Shown: positions 16,037 through 24,285 of the stretch, piece by piece | Layout: each line of letters begins with the position of its first letter | How positions within the stretch are numbered: position 1 is the stretch's first letter | DNA from: Adhaeribacter_A terreus | GTDB taxonomy: Bacteria; Bacteroidota; Bacteroidia; Cytophagales; Hymenobacteraceae | Assembly: GCF_042657365.1 (NCBI RefSeq) | Contig: NZ_JBHSKT010000002.1 | Span: 62,001 to 126,000, forward strand | Direction of reading: 5' to 3' | DNA: 64,000 nt | Notes under the pieces: generated by a model | Told to the model about the DNA's origin: nothing | Database searches by the model: none | The model's input: the letters and a program-made list of their open reading frames with translations, nothing else | Translations under genes and position numbers: made by a program

Positions 16037-16817
16037 ATACGTTCTGCGACGTCATTTTGGCGCCTAGATATTCGCGGTTCAGGATCGCAATGTTTTCCAG
16101 GGAAATGCCTACCGGACATTCTGCTGCACAGGCACCCGTGTTGGAGCAAGCACCAAAACCTTCGATATCCATCTGGGCAACCATGTTTTCGGCGCGGGTT
16201 TTTGCTTCTACTTTACCTTGTGGCAACATGGCCATCTGGCTTACTTTAGCCGAAACGAACAGCATAGCCGAAGCATTTTTACAAGCTGCCACACAGGCGC
16301 CGCAACCAATACAAGTTGCCGCATCGAACGCTTTATCTGCTACTGACTTCGGAATTGGAATAGCGTTCGCATCTGGTACACCACCGGTATTAACCGATAC
16401 GTAACCGCCAGCCTGCTGAATACGGTCGAAAGCGGAACGGTCAACGCTCAGATCTTTGTGGATCGGGAACGCAGTTGCACGCCAAGGCTCAATCACAATG
16501 GTATCGCCATCGTTGAATTTACGCATGTGCAGCTGGCAAGTGGTAGTGCCTTGCTCCGGACCGTGCGGACGGCCGTTGATGTAAAGCGAGCACATCCCGC
16601 AGATACCTTCACGGCAATCGTGGTCGAAAGCAATCGGATCTACACCTTTGTGCGCCAGGTTTTCGTTCACTACATCCAGCATTTCCAGGAAAGACATTTC
16701 CGGGGAAATATTTTTGGCTTCGTAGGTTTCCAGGGCACCGGATGCCTTATTATTTTTTTGCCGCCAAACCTTTAAAGTAAGGTTCATGGGCTTAAGATTC
16801 GGGTTATTACCTGCCAT
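16035..16817 (-). CDS. sdhB: Succinate dehydrogenase / fumarate reductase iron-sulfur subunit
   Basis: SdhB carries electrons from the flavoprotein to quinone through three Fe-S clusters. In the 260-residue product, the 2Fe-2S ligands lie in CREGICGMCSLYING (about residues 69-82) with a later CQLHM. CIGCGACVAACKNAS (about 167-181) and the GACSNTGACAAECPVGI segment (about 218-234) hold the ligands of the 4Fe-4S and 3Fe-4S clusters. It ends the sdhC-sdhA-sdhB operon and is separated from sdhA by 161 nt containing an AT-rich inverted repeat. Whether the enzyme works as a dehydrogenase or fumarate reductase cannot be decided by sequence; with Mqo nearby, oxidation of succinate seems likely. Confidence 0.96.
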   Translation of the reverse strand: MAGNNPNLKPMNLTLKVWRQKNNKASGALETYEAKNISPEMSFLEMLDVVNENLAHKGVDPIAFDHDCREGICGMCSLYINGRPHGPEQGTTTCQLHMRKFNDGDTIVIEPWRATAFPIHKDLSVDRSAFDRIQQAGGYVSVNTGGVPDANAIPIPKSVADKAFDAATCIGCGACVAACKNASAMLFVSAKVSQMAMLPQGKVEAKTRAENMVAQMDIEGFGACSNTGACAAECPVGISLENIAILNREYLGAKMTSQNV

Positions 16818-16828
16818 ATCTTTTATTT

Positions 16829-16975
16829 CAATTAGAAATTAGAAATTAAAAATTAAAAATTTTTGAAATTGTAAATCCGACTTTTTGAGCCTTAAACCCT
16901 ACCATTTCTAATTTCTAATTTTTAATTTCTAATTCACTGTACATTTCTAATTTTTAATTTCTAATCTTTAATTAG
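16829..16975. repeat. AT-rich inverted repeat of ATTAGAAATT units between sdhA and sdhB
   Basis: The left arm (16829-16862) is built from AATTAGAAATTAGAAATTAA-type units. The right arm (16903-16975) has many inverted TTTCTAATTTTTAATTTC units. A degenerate S1-like sequence (GACTTTTTGAGCC, TTAAACCCTACCATTT) lies in the loop at 16879-16908. Confidence 0.8.
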
Positions 16976-16978
16976 CGC

Positions 16979-18913
16979 TTACTTGTAGCTACGCTGCGTC
17001 AGCTTCACGTTCTCGAACTTCAGTTCTTCCTTGTGCAGGTTGGCTGGCTGGTTCGGGCCGGTGTATTCCCAAGCGGCTACGTAGGCATAATTCGCATCGT
17101 CGCGAAGCGCTTCGTTTTCCGGGGTCTGGTATTCTTCGCGGAAGTGACCACCACAAGATTCGTTACGATTCAAGGCATCGTCAACCATCAATTCACCTAG
17201 CTCCAGGAAGTCAGCTACGCGGCCGGCTTTCTCTAAAGTCTGGTTGAATTCTTCGTTTACGCCCATCACTTTCACGTTTTTCCAGAAATCTTCGCGTAGC
17301 TCACGGATCTTACCTTTTGCATATTTCAGGCCTTCGGCGTTACGGGCCATACCGCAGTAATCCCACATCAGCAATCCAAGCTCTTTGTGATATTCATCTA
17401 CCGTTTTGGTACCGTTAATTGAAAGCAGGCGGGAGATCATGCTTTTCACATTGTTCTCAGCTTCAGTAAAGGCCGGGTGAGAAGTTTCTACTCTTGCAGC
17501 AGGCATTTGCGCCAGGTAATCGCCGATGGTGTAAGGAATTACGAAATAACCATCTGCTAAACCCTGCATCAGCGCCGAAGCACCTAAACGGTTCGCACCG
17601 TGGTCGGAGAAGTTACACTCGCCGGTTGCGTATAAGCCTGGAATTGTAGTCTGTAAGTTGTAATCTACCCAAAGGCCACCCATGGTGTAGTGAACCGCAG
17701 GGTAAATGCGCATTGGAGTTTCGTATGGATTTTCGCCGGTAATTTTGGCGTACATATCGAACAGGTTACCGTATTTGGCAGCAACTTTGGCTTGCGTATC
17801 GCGCTTAATTGCATCAGCAAAATCTAAGAATACCGCTAAACCGGTCGTTCCTACGCCACGACCTTCGTCGCAGGCTAATTTCGCGTTACGCGAAGCTACG
17901 TCGCGTGGTACTAAGTTACCGAAAGCCGGGTATTTTCTTTCCAGGAAGTAATCGCGATCCTCTTCTTTAATATCAGAAACGCGGATCTCGTTGCGGCGCA
18001 GTTTTTCCGCCATTTCCTTGGTTTTAGGAACCCAAACACGACCATCGTTCCGGAGCGATTCCGACATCAGCGTCAGTTTAGACTGATAATCGCCGGAAAC
18101 CGGAATACAGGTAGGGTGGATCTGGGTGAAGCAAGGGTTTGCAAAGAAAGCACCTTTTTTGTGTGCTCTCCAGGCCGCGGTAGCATTACAGCCCATCGCG
18201 TTGGTAGAAAGGAAGAATACGTTACCGTAACCACCGGTTGCCAGAATTACTGCGTGTGCAGCATGTTTCTCGATCGCGCCGGTTACCATGTTTCTGGTGA
18301 TGATACCACGGGCTTTACCGTCAACCATTACCAAGTCCAGCATTTCGGTGCGTGGGTACATTTTTACTTTGCCGTAAGCGATCTGGCGGTTAAGCGCTGA
18401 ATAAGCACCTAAAAGCAACTGCTGTCCGGTTTGGCCACGGGCGTAGAAAGTACGGCTAACCTGCGCGCCACCAAAAGAACGGTTGGCTAAAAGTCCGCCG
18501 TATTCACGTGCAAAAGGAACACCCTGCGCCACGCACTGGTCAATAATATCTACAGAAACCTGCGCTAAACGGTAAACGTTGGCTTCGCGGGCGCGGTAGT
18601 CACCACCTTTAATGGTATCGTAGAATAAACGGAAAACGGAGTCGCCGTCGTTCTGGTAGTTTTTAGCGGCGTTTATACCACCCTGGGCAGCAATAGAGTG
18701 CGCACGGCGCGGGCTGTCCTGGTAGCAGAAAGCGTGCACGTTGTAGCCAAGTTCGGCCAGAGAAGCAGCAGCAGAAGCGCCGGCCAGACCAGTTCCAACC
18801 ACAATTACATCGTATTTCCGTTTGTTAGCCGGGTTCACCAGCTTTACATTGAATTTATGCTTGTCCCATTTTTCGGCTAAAGCACCTTCCGGGATTTTAG
18901 AATCTAATATCAT
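16979..18913 (-). CDS. sdhA: Succinate dehydrogenase / fumarate reductase flavoprotein subunit
   Basis: SdhA oxidises succinate to fumarate with covalently bound FAD. The 644-residue product has the dinucleotide fold VVGTGLAGASAAASLAELGY (about residues 37-56), the FAD-linking histidine region RAHSIAAQGGINAA, the active-site block NPCFTQIHPTCIP, YPAVHYTMGGLWVDY with its substrate-binding His, and GLYATGECNFSDHGANRLG near 430. The length fits the B-type (Bacteroides/epsilonproteobacterial) group. It follows sdhC after 18 nt, so the two are co-transcribed. Confidence 0.97.
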   Translation of the reverse strand: MILDSKIPEGALAEKWDKHKFNVKLVNPANKRKYDVIVVGTGLAGASAAASLAELGYNVHAFCYQDSPRRAHSIAAQGGINAAKNYQNDGDSVFRLFYDTIKGGDYRAREANVYRLAQVSVDIIDQCVAQGVPFAREYGGLLANRSFGGAQVSRTFYARGQTGQQLLLGAYSALNRQIAYGKVKMYPRTEMLDLVMVDGKARGIITRNMVTGAIEKHAAHAVILATGGYGNVFFLSTNAMGCNATAAWRAHKKGAFFANPCFTQIHPTCIPVSGDYQSKLTLMSESLRNDGRVWVPKTKEMAEKLRRNEIRVSDIKEEDRDYFLERKYPAFGNLVPRDVASRNAKLACDEGRGVGTTGLAVFLDFADAIKRDTQAKVAAKYGNLFDMYAKITGENPYETPMRIYPAVHYTMGGLWVDYNLQTTIPGLYATGECNFSDHGANRLGASALMQGLADGYFVIPYTIGDYLAQMPAARVETSHPAFTEAENNVKSMISRLLSINGTKTVDEYHKELGLLMWDYCGMARNAEGLKYAKGKIRELREDFWKNVKVMGVNEEFNQTLEKAGRVADFLELGELMVDDALNRNESCGGHFREEYQTPENEALRDDANYAYVAAWEYTGPNQPANLHKEELKFENVKLTQRSYK

Positions 18914-18931
18914 ATCAAAAAAGCGAATGAA

Positions 18932-19612
18932 TTACTTGAAAAGGAAGAAATAAAGCGGCATGGCAGCAAAACCAAGGCACACCACAATAGAAAACACATA
19001 TCCGAACGTTTTAATAGCAGGCGTGTATTTTTTGTGGTTAATACCCAAAGACTGGAATGCGCTCTGGAAACCGTGGATTAAGTGATAAGCCAGCGCAATC
19101 ATAGACAGCACGTACAGGGCCACATACCACCAGATCTTGAAAGATGCGGCAACGCGGGTATAAAGATCGTCAATCAGCATACCGTCTACCGTAACCTGGT
19201 CAAGACCACCGGTTTTGGTTGGCAGAAAGAAGTTGTATAAGTGAATGATCAGGAAAACTAAAATCACAGTTCCGAGTAAACCCATATTGCGGGAAGACCA
19301 GTTGCTGTTATCCTGCGGGCGGCTGTAAGCGTAACCTACGGTGCGGGCTGCTTTGTTGCGTCGGGTCAGGGCAACGGCATCCCAGATGTGGAACACGAAA
19401 CCAGCCAGGAGTACAAATTCTAAAACCCGGATAACCGGATTGTGACCCATAAAATGCGAGTAAACGTTGAAGGCAGCGCCTCCATCGTCTTTGAATAGTT
19501 GAAGGTTGCCGATCAGGTGAATAACCAGAAAGGAGCAAAGAAAAAGGCCGGTGATCGACATCACGATCTTGCGGCCAATGGTACTGGAGAACGTTTTAGT
19601 AAACCAACTCAT
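18932..19612 (-). CDS. sdhC: Succinate dehydrogenase cytochrome b subunit (single-chain anchor)
   Basis: This membrane anchor carries haem and the quinone site. The 226-residue chain has five hydrophobic segments, as in the B-type one-subunit anchors: GRKIVMSITGLFLCSFLVIHLIG (about 13-35), VLEFVLLAGFVFHIWDAVA, LGTVILVFLIIHLYNFF, ALYVLSMIALAYHLIHGFQS and FGYVFSIVVCLGFAAMPLYF. Histidines in H30, H72, H124 and H168/H171 are candidate haem ligands. It is the first gene of the sdhC-sdhA-sdhB operon and has a good candidate promoter at 19663-19693. Confidence 0.93.
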   Translation of the reverse strand: MSWFTKTFSSTIGRKIVMSITGLFLCSFLVIHLIGNLQLFKDDGGAAFNVYSHFMGHNPVIRVLEFVLLAGFVFHIWDAVALTRRNKAARTVGYAYSRPQDNSNWSSRNMGLLGTVILVFLIIHLYNFFLPTKTGGLDQVTVDGMLIDDLYTRVAASFKIWWYVALYVLSMIALAYHLIHGFQSAFQSLGINHKKYTPAIKTFGYVFSIVVCLGFAAMPLYFFLFK

Positions 19613-19662
19613 TTGTAGTTTTTAAATTTTAGGAACAGGTAGCGTAAAGATTGAATAATTGC

Positions 19663-19693
19663 CAAAGGTAAGGGCAGTTGTGGTATAAAGCAA
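19663..19693 (-). promoter_or_regulatory. Bacteroidota-type promoter for sdhCAB
   Basis: On the minus strand TTG is followed, after 20 nt, by TACCTTTG, matching the Bacteroidota sigma-A consensus TTG-N19/20-TAnnTTTG. The -7 box ends about 50 nt upstream of the sdhC ATG. Confidence 0.65.
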
Positions 19694-19859
19694 TTTCAGA
19701 TACATATTTTGAATAAATCTAAATAGCATAGCAACACTGCCTTTTGGAGGCCGGTATAAGTACCAGTCGGAAAAATGGTTAGCGGGAATTAGCAGTTTTT
19801 TTTAAGTCTGCTTTAATTTCTCCCAATACATTTGTTATTTGCTATATACATTGACTTTT

Positions 19860-22652
19860 ATGAAGAGAATTGATACCGTTTGGTATAAATATTTAACGTT
19901 TTTTCTGGCTTTCATATTGTTACTGGCTTGGGTGCCTGAAGCTTCGGCAACCCACATCCGGGCCGGGGAAATAACGGCTAAAAGCGATACCACTGCCAAC
20001 CCGAATCCATTGCGTTATCATTTTAAGTTAGTTACTTACGTGGTTACCGCTGCCAATATTCCGGATCTGGAGGCTACTTTTTTCTTCGGCGATGGCCTGA
20101 GTTTCAATGCGCAAAAGGCTTCTGAAATTCAGTTGCCTAATAATATTACCCGGCGGGTATTTTACGCTTCGCATACATATCCGGCGCCCGGCGTTTACAG
20201 CGTGGGTTACAGCGAGCAGAACCGGAATTCCAGCGTTATTAATATGAGTAGTCCGGGCACTACCAGTTTTCACGTTCGCACCATTATCAGTATCAATCCG
20301 CAAATTGGCATTAACCGTTCGCCGCAATTCACCGTGCCTCCCATAGACGTGGCCGCGCAGAACCAGATATTTATTCACTTTCCGGGCGCTTACGATTTAG
20401 ACCAGGATAGTTTGTCTTATAAAATGCGGATCCCGCAGCAAAATGTAAATACTCCTTCCGCGCCGGTTTCGGGCAACGTTTCCGGTTACCGTTCGCCTGA
20501 GTCTTTTGGGGGAACTACCGTGGCCGATCCTTTAAAAGGAACGCCCGCCGGTTTGCCAACAACTTTTACCCTGAATGAAGTTACCGGCGAAATACGATGG
20601 AATACGCCTAACGTAACCGGTGAATATAACATTGCTTTTGTGGTGGAAGAATGGAAAGTGATTCCGGGGCGATCGCCGGTAAAGCTGGGAGAAGTATGGC
20701 GCGATATGCAGATAAAAGTGGAAGCCACCCTGAATATAAGGCCTACGCTTATTATTCCGAAAGATACGTGCGTGGTAGCTAAAACCTTTTTGCAGGCAAT
20801 TGTAAGCGGCACCGATGGTAATACGCCGCAGGATCCTTTAACTTTCAATGCTTTTGGCGGAATTTTTCCACCAGCCACCTTTGTGCAGAACGGCCCGAAT
20901 ACCGCGCTTTTCCGCTGGACTCCGCAATGCACCGATATCAGTGAACAACCTTACCAGGTAATTTTTAAAGCCACTGATACCCCGCCGGCCAATACCAACG
21001 AACCCCGCCTGATCGATATGCAGGCCTGGAACATAACGGTGGTGGGGCCTAAACCAACGGGACTAACCACAACGCCTTTACCCGGCAAACAAATGCGCCT
21101 CAACTGGGACCCGTATTTACAGAATGGCTGTGGCAATGCACAAAAAATAAGGATATACCGCCGTGAGAACCGGGCTAATTTTATTCCAAGTGCCTGCGAA
21201 ACCGGTGTGCCGGCCTCCACGGGTTATGTGTTTATTGCTGAAGTTGACCCTAATGTTACCACTTACACCGATACCAATCAGGGACAAGGTTTAAATGCCG
21301 GCGCTGCTTATTGCTACCTGATCTATGCAACTTTCCCGGGGCCGAAAAATGGCGAAAGCCTGGCTTCAGATGAGGTTTGTGCGGAAATACCTTTAATTTC
21401 TTCGGTGCTTACTAATGTTTCGGTAACGCAAACGAGCAAAACTGCCGGCCAGATCCAGGTGCGCTGGACCAAACCGGTAGGAGGGATCAACAACTTTCCG
21501 GGGCCACACGAATACCGTTTATACCGGGCTACCGGTTTTAAAGGCGTAAATGGTTTTCAGCTGGTTCACAGCACTACTAACCCGGACGATACCCTTTTCA
21601 CCGACCAGAACCTGAATACCCAGGATAGTGTGTATCGTTATAAAGTAGAATTTTACTTTACGAATAACGGTGCGTTGCAGCTGCTCGATTCCAGCCCGAT
21701 CGCCTCTAGTGTGCGGTTAGATGCAGTTTCTAACGGGCAAAACATGGAACTTACCTGGCGATATAATGTGCCGTGGAATAATGAAGGACGCCTGCATATT
21801 ATTTACCGGGAAATTAACGGATCTTTTGTGGCGATAGACAGCGTGGAAGCCGGCCGGGAATTGGGAGTTTATGTAGATAACGGCACTTTCAATAACGAAC
21901 CGCTGAAGTTTGGCCAGCAATATTGCTACTTTATTGAAACGGTGGGAACGTATACGAACAGTAAACTGCCGCCGGTAGTGCACAACAATTCCGAGATATT
22001 CTGCCAGATTGTGCGCGATACTACGGCTCCTTGTCCGCCGGTGCTTAGTTTAACTTTGCTCAACTGCGATTCTCTGGAACGCACGCCGTTCAAAGCGCCT
22101 TTCCAAAATAAACTGAAATGGCAACCTGCTACCGGAAACGGCTGCGGCAACGATGTGAAAGAATTTAATGTGTATTACCGCCCGACCGATGATGCTGCAT
22201 TTACATTAGTTGGCACGACGCCGGGAACTTCTTTTGTGCACCAAAATCTGCAAACGCCGGCGGGCTGCTACGTGGTTACGGCCGTAGATTCTTCCGGGAA
22301 CGAAAGCCGCTTCAGTAATATAGAATGCCAGGATGTTTGTTATTTCCTGGAGCTGCCCAACATCATTACGCCAAACGGCGACCAGTTGAACGATACGTTC
22401 CGGCCAAGAAATTCGGCTTTTATTAAGAGCGTGAAATTTACGGTCTATAACCGCTGGGGCGTAAAAGTGTTCGATAAAACTACCGGACCGAATATTGACT
22501 GGGGTGGAGTAACTGATAGCGGCGACCGGCTTTCGGATGGGGTTTATTATTATTTAGCTGAAATAGAATTTGCCGGCCGCAATCCGCAGGCGTCGCGGCG
22601 CACGTTTAAAGGCTGGGTAGAAATTGTAAGCTCCAAACCGAGCGGAAAGTAA
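19860..22652 (+). CDS. Large secreted protein with T9SS type B (gliding-motility) C-terminal domain
   Basis: This protein of about 930 residues begins with a signal peptide (hydrophobic LTFFLAFILLLAWVPEASA; cleavage likely before THIRAGEI). The N-terminal half has PKD/cadherin-like beta-sandwich features (AYDLDQDSLSYKMRIP, then a repeat of that style). The middle contains several fibronectin-III-like segments (YRLYRATGF, NVYYRPTDDAAFTLVG). The end NIITPNGDQLNDTFRP, VYNRWGVKVFDK and DGVYYYLAEIEF is the gliding-motility-associated type B sorting domain, so export by T9SS and surface display are inferred. I chose ATG 19860; a TTG at 19839 is also in frame. Possible adhesin. Confidence 0.85.
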   Translation: MKRIDTVWYKYLTFFLAFILLLAWVPEASATHIRAGEITAKSDTTANPNPLRYHFKLVTYVVTAANIPDLEATFFFGDGLSFNAQKASEIQLPNNITRRVFYASHTYPAPGVYSVGYSEQNRNSSVINMSSPGTTSFHVRTIISINPQIGINRSPQFTVPPIDVAAQNQIFIHFPGAYDLDQDSLSYKMRIPQQNVNTPSAPVSGNVSGYRSPESFGGTTVADPLKGTPAGLPTTFTLNEVTGEIRWNTPNVTGEYNIAFVVEEWKVIPGRSPVKLGEVWRDMQIKVEATLNIRPTLIIPKDTCVVAKTFLQAIVSGTDGNTPQDPLTFNAFGGIFPPATFVQNGPNTALFRWTPQCTDISEQPYQVIFKATDTPPANTNEPRLIDMQAWNITVVGPKPTGLTTTPLPGKQMRLNWDPYLQNGCGNAQKIRIYRRENRANFIPSACETGVPASTGYVFIAEVDPNVTTYTDTNQGQGLNAGAAYCYLIYATFPGPKNGESLASDEVCAEIPLISSVLTNVSVTQTSKTAGQIQVRWTKPVGGINNFPGPHEYRLYRATGFKGVNGFQLVHSTTNPDDTLFTDQNLNTQDSVYRYKVEFYFTNNGALQLLDSSPIASSVRLDAVSNGQNMELTWRYNVPWNNEGRLHIIYREINGSFVAIDSVEAGRELGVYVDNGTFNNEPLKFGQQYCYFIETVGTYTNSKLPPVVHNNSEIFCQIVRDTTAPCPPVLSLTLLNCDSLERTPFKAPFQNKLKWQPATGNGCGNDVKEFNVYYRPTDDAAFTLVGTTPGTSFVHQNLQTPAGCYVVTAVDSSGNESRFSNIECQDVCYFLELPNIITPNGDQLNDTFRPRNSAFIKSVKFTVYNRWGVKVFDKTTGPNIDWGGVTDSGDRLSDGVYYYLAEIEFAGRNPQASRRTFKGWVEIVSSKPSGK

Positions 22653-22669
22653 GCTTTACCAGATCTCGG

Positions 22670-22757
22670 AAAAACGGTAGGGTTTAAGGCCTGAAAACTA
22701 AAAGTCCGGTTTGCAGAAGCAGGCCGGACTTTTTTGTGCCTGAAACATAGCGTTTTT
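22670..22757. repeat. S1 pair arranged symmetrically around a terminator hairpin
   Basis: A plus-strand S1 core (AAAAACGGTAGGGTTT, 22670-22685) with arm AAGGCCTGAAAACTA leads into the hairpin at 22700-22735. A minus-strand S1 (GTGCCTGAAACATAGCGTTT) follows, ending at 22757. Confidence 0.75.
22700..22735 (+). terminator. Intrinsic terminator after the T9SS type B protein
   Basis: AAAAGTCCGG pairs with CCGGACTTTTTT around a TTTGCAGAAGCAGG loop in which TGC and GCA can pair too. Confidence 0.85.
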
Positions 22758-22828
22758 ATTTCTGGTATAGGAGAGATGTATAATGCGTGGTTTCGCACGC
22801 GATCTTTCAACCATTAATCGTTTTTACT

Positions 22829-23281
22829 ATGAAAAAAGCAATGCTACTTACCCTCAGTTTCTGTTTTGTGGCGGTACAGCTGGTGCTGGCTCAAAGCGAT
22901 AAAGATATTCCGGCCGCTGTAAAAAATGCCTTCAATGCCAAATACCCCAACATGAAAGTAACCGACTGGGATTGGGAAGAAGATAAAGATGCCTACGAAG
23001 CCGAGTTTAAAATGAACGGGCGGGATTCGGAAGCTTATTTTTCGCCGGATGGCACCTGGAAGAAAACCAAAACCGACCTGAAGCGCGAACAATTGCCTGC
23101 TGCGGTAGGCAAAGCCTTAACTTCCGGCGAATACAGTGCCTGGAGTATGAGCGATTATGCCGAAATGGATACGCCGGAAGGCAAACGCTACAAAGTAAGA
23201 GCCCGGAAAGGCGTAGATTTTGTGTACCTGAAATATGATTCCAACGGCACGCTGCTGGAACGGAAAGATAAAAAGAAGTAA
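22829..23281 (+). CDS. Secreted PepSY-like (putative beta-lactamase-inhibitor-like) protein
   Basis: A signal peptide (MKKAMLLTLSFCFVAVQLVLA, cleavage after AQ) precedes about 130 residues with two PepSY-like repeats. The first contains PAAVKNAFNAKYPNMKVTDW with EAEFKMNGRDSEAYFSPDG; the second contains PAAVGKALTSGEYSAWSM with KVRARKGVDFVYLKYDSNG. This is the pattern of the periplasmic PepSY-like family (often called BLIP-like) common in Bacteroidota, function unknown. A GTG upstream frame extends to 22787 but the signal peptide fixes the ATG at 22829. A hairpin terminator follows. Confidence 0.82.
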   Translation: MKKAMLLTLSFCFVAVQLVLAQSDKDIPAAVKNAFNAKYPNMKVTDWDWEEDKDAYEAEFKMNGRDSEAYFSPDGTWKKTKTDLKREQLPAAVGKALTSGEYSAWSMSDYAEMDTPEGKRYKVRARKGVDFVYLKYDSNGTLLERKDKKK

Positions 23282-23585
23282 AGCTAACCGGAAGCAGCAA
23301 TTTGCCTTCAGTTACCTGCTTGCATAAAAAAAAGCCGCCATGTATAAAACGGGCGGCTTTTTTTTGTGAGAGTCTGATGATATGTACTGTATTACAAAAC
23401 TTACGCTTTTTTCTGGTTCTATCTGCAGGAAATACGTGCCGTTGGGTTACTGGCTTACGTCTATCGTATTGGCAGCTTCGAAATATAGAAAAACAATAAT
23501 ATTTATACTGCCGGACTTCGGAAAGTTAATTTGGGTAAACGCCCGTTTATTTCCGTGAAGGAAAATTATGGCCTAAGTTATTGGT
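23282..23585. other. Intergenic region of 304 bp: terminator plus decayed T9SS domain
   Basis: It contains the terminator at 23326-23366 and, on the minus strand, the pseudogene fragment 23370-23590. Confidence 0.7.
23326..23366 (+). terminator. Intrinsic terminator, bidirectional
   Basis: AAAAGCCGCC pairs with GGCGGCTTTT, with an A run before and eight Ts after. Confidence 0.9.
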
Positions 23586-23590
23586 TTACA
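23370..23590 (-). pseudogene. Decayed T9SS type A sorting-domain remnant
   Basis: On the minus strand, 23589-23566 encodes NLGHNFPS, matching the start of T9SS type A domains (NLGQNYPNP). Frameshifts and stops follow. Then 23479-23370 encodes EAANTIDVSQ, a TAA stop, and PNGTYFLQIEPEKSVSFVIQ, the typical end (IDVSxLPxGxYFL). The rest of the protein is missing upstream because a live gene (23586-24119) directly adjoins. I see this as the tail of a lost cargo gene; the frame breaks make expression unlikely. Confidence 0.7.
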
Positions 23591-24119
23591 TGGTGTAACT
23601 ATCCAATACTTTCCAGGAAACCTTGCCGCTTTCTACAGTATATTTTAAGATCATGTTGCCTCCGTTGTGCCCGTCTTCAAAGTAAGCCAGCGCATAACGG
23701 TCGTTCAGAATCCGGATGTCGCGGAAGGTCATGGTGCCGCCGGCGGTACCTTTTACCGGGATCAGGTTTGGGCTGCGCATCAGGCTGTTTTTCAGGTCCA
23801 CTTCCGGATTTTTCAGGCCTTTTTTCTGCAAACGGTTCACATCGGCTTCGCTCAAACTTCCCAGTTCATCCATAAATTGCGCGGAAGGCGGCGTTACCAG
23901 TTCTATCGTGTCTTCATCGGAAACGGTAGTTGGTTCGCCGGAAAGTTTTTTCTGCAGGGAATCTACCAGTTTATCCTGTTTGTAAATGCGGGTGTCGCGG
24001 TCGGTGATGCGCTGGTTTTGCAGGGCCAGTTCGTTTTTTGTGGTATCGAGTTTCCAGTAAAAGAAAATGGCCAGGAACGCAAAAGCCGCAATGAGTAAAA
24101 TAAAAAGCAGGTTTTTCAT
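23586..24119 (-). CDS. Membrane-anchored protein with coiled coil, unknown function
   Basis: The 177-residue protein has one N-terminal membrane segment (LLFILLIAAFAFLAIFFYW, residues 4-22), then a probable coiled coil (about 23-65; DTTKNELALQNQRITDRDTR and VDSLQKKL) and a soluble C-terminal domain ending in YALAYFEDGHNGGNMILKY. It is probably anchored in the inner membrane and faces the periplasm. I do not recognise the C-terminal domain. The stop codon is 3 nt from the T9SS remnant, so sequences were probably deleted here. Monocistronic. Confidence 0.65.
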   Translation of the reverse strand: MKNLLFILLIAAFAFLAIFFYWKLDTTKNELALQNQRITDRDTRIYKQDKLVDSLQKKLSGEPTTVSDEDTIELVTPPSAQFMDELGSLSEADVNRLQKKGLKNPEVDLKNSLMRSPNLIPVKGTAGGTMTFRDIRILNDRYALAYFEDGHNGGNMILKYTVESGKVSWKVLDSYTM

Positions 24120-24132
24120 AATTGGGAAGGAG

Positions 24133-24160
24133 TTTTTTCAGGGAAAAGGGTAGCGTTTTT
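24133..24160 (-). repeat. S1 element
   Basis: AGTTTTTTCAGGG is followed by AAAAGGGTAGCGTTTTT (24144-24160), just upstream of the gene starting at 24119. Confidence 0.7.
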
Positions 24161-24214
24161 AGAAAGCCGAATTTAGGAAGAGTTCAGGAATTGCGGGTAT
24201 AAATGCCGGAAAAT

Positions 24215-24250
24215 AAAAAAGTCTCCCGAAATGCATCAGGAGACTTTTTT
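24215..24250 (-). terminator. Intrinsic terminator for the E2 gene, symmetric
   Basis: AAAAAAGTCTCC pairs with GGAGACTTTTTT around CGAAATGCATCA. It can act on either strand; E2 ends at 24283. Confidence 0.85.
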
Positions 24251-24256
24251 GTATCA

Positions 24257-24285
24257 AAACGATAGCGTTTTTTGGTTAAAAACTA
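24257..24285 (+). repeat. S1 element containing the E2 stop codon
   Basis: AAAACGATAGCGTTTT (24257-24272) is followed by TTGGTTAAAAACTA; the CTA at 24283-24285 is the minus-strand TAG stop of E2. Confidence 0.75.

Noticed and set aside
16829..16975. CRISPR-like array (short repeated units)
   Set aside because: Units are 8-11 bp AT-rich repeats in inverted arms without spacers of uniform length, and no cas genes are present.
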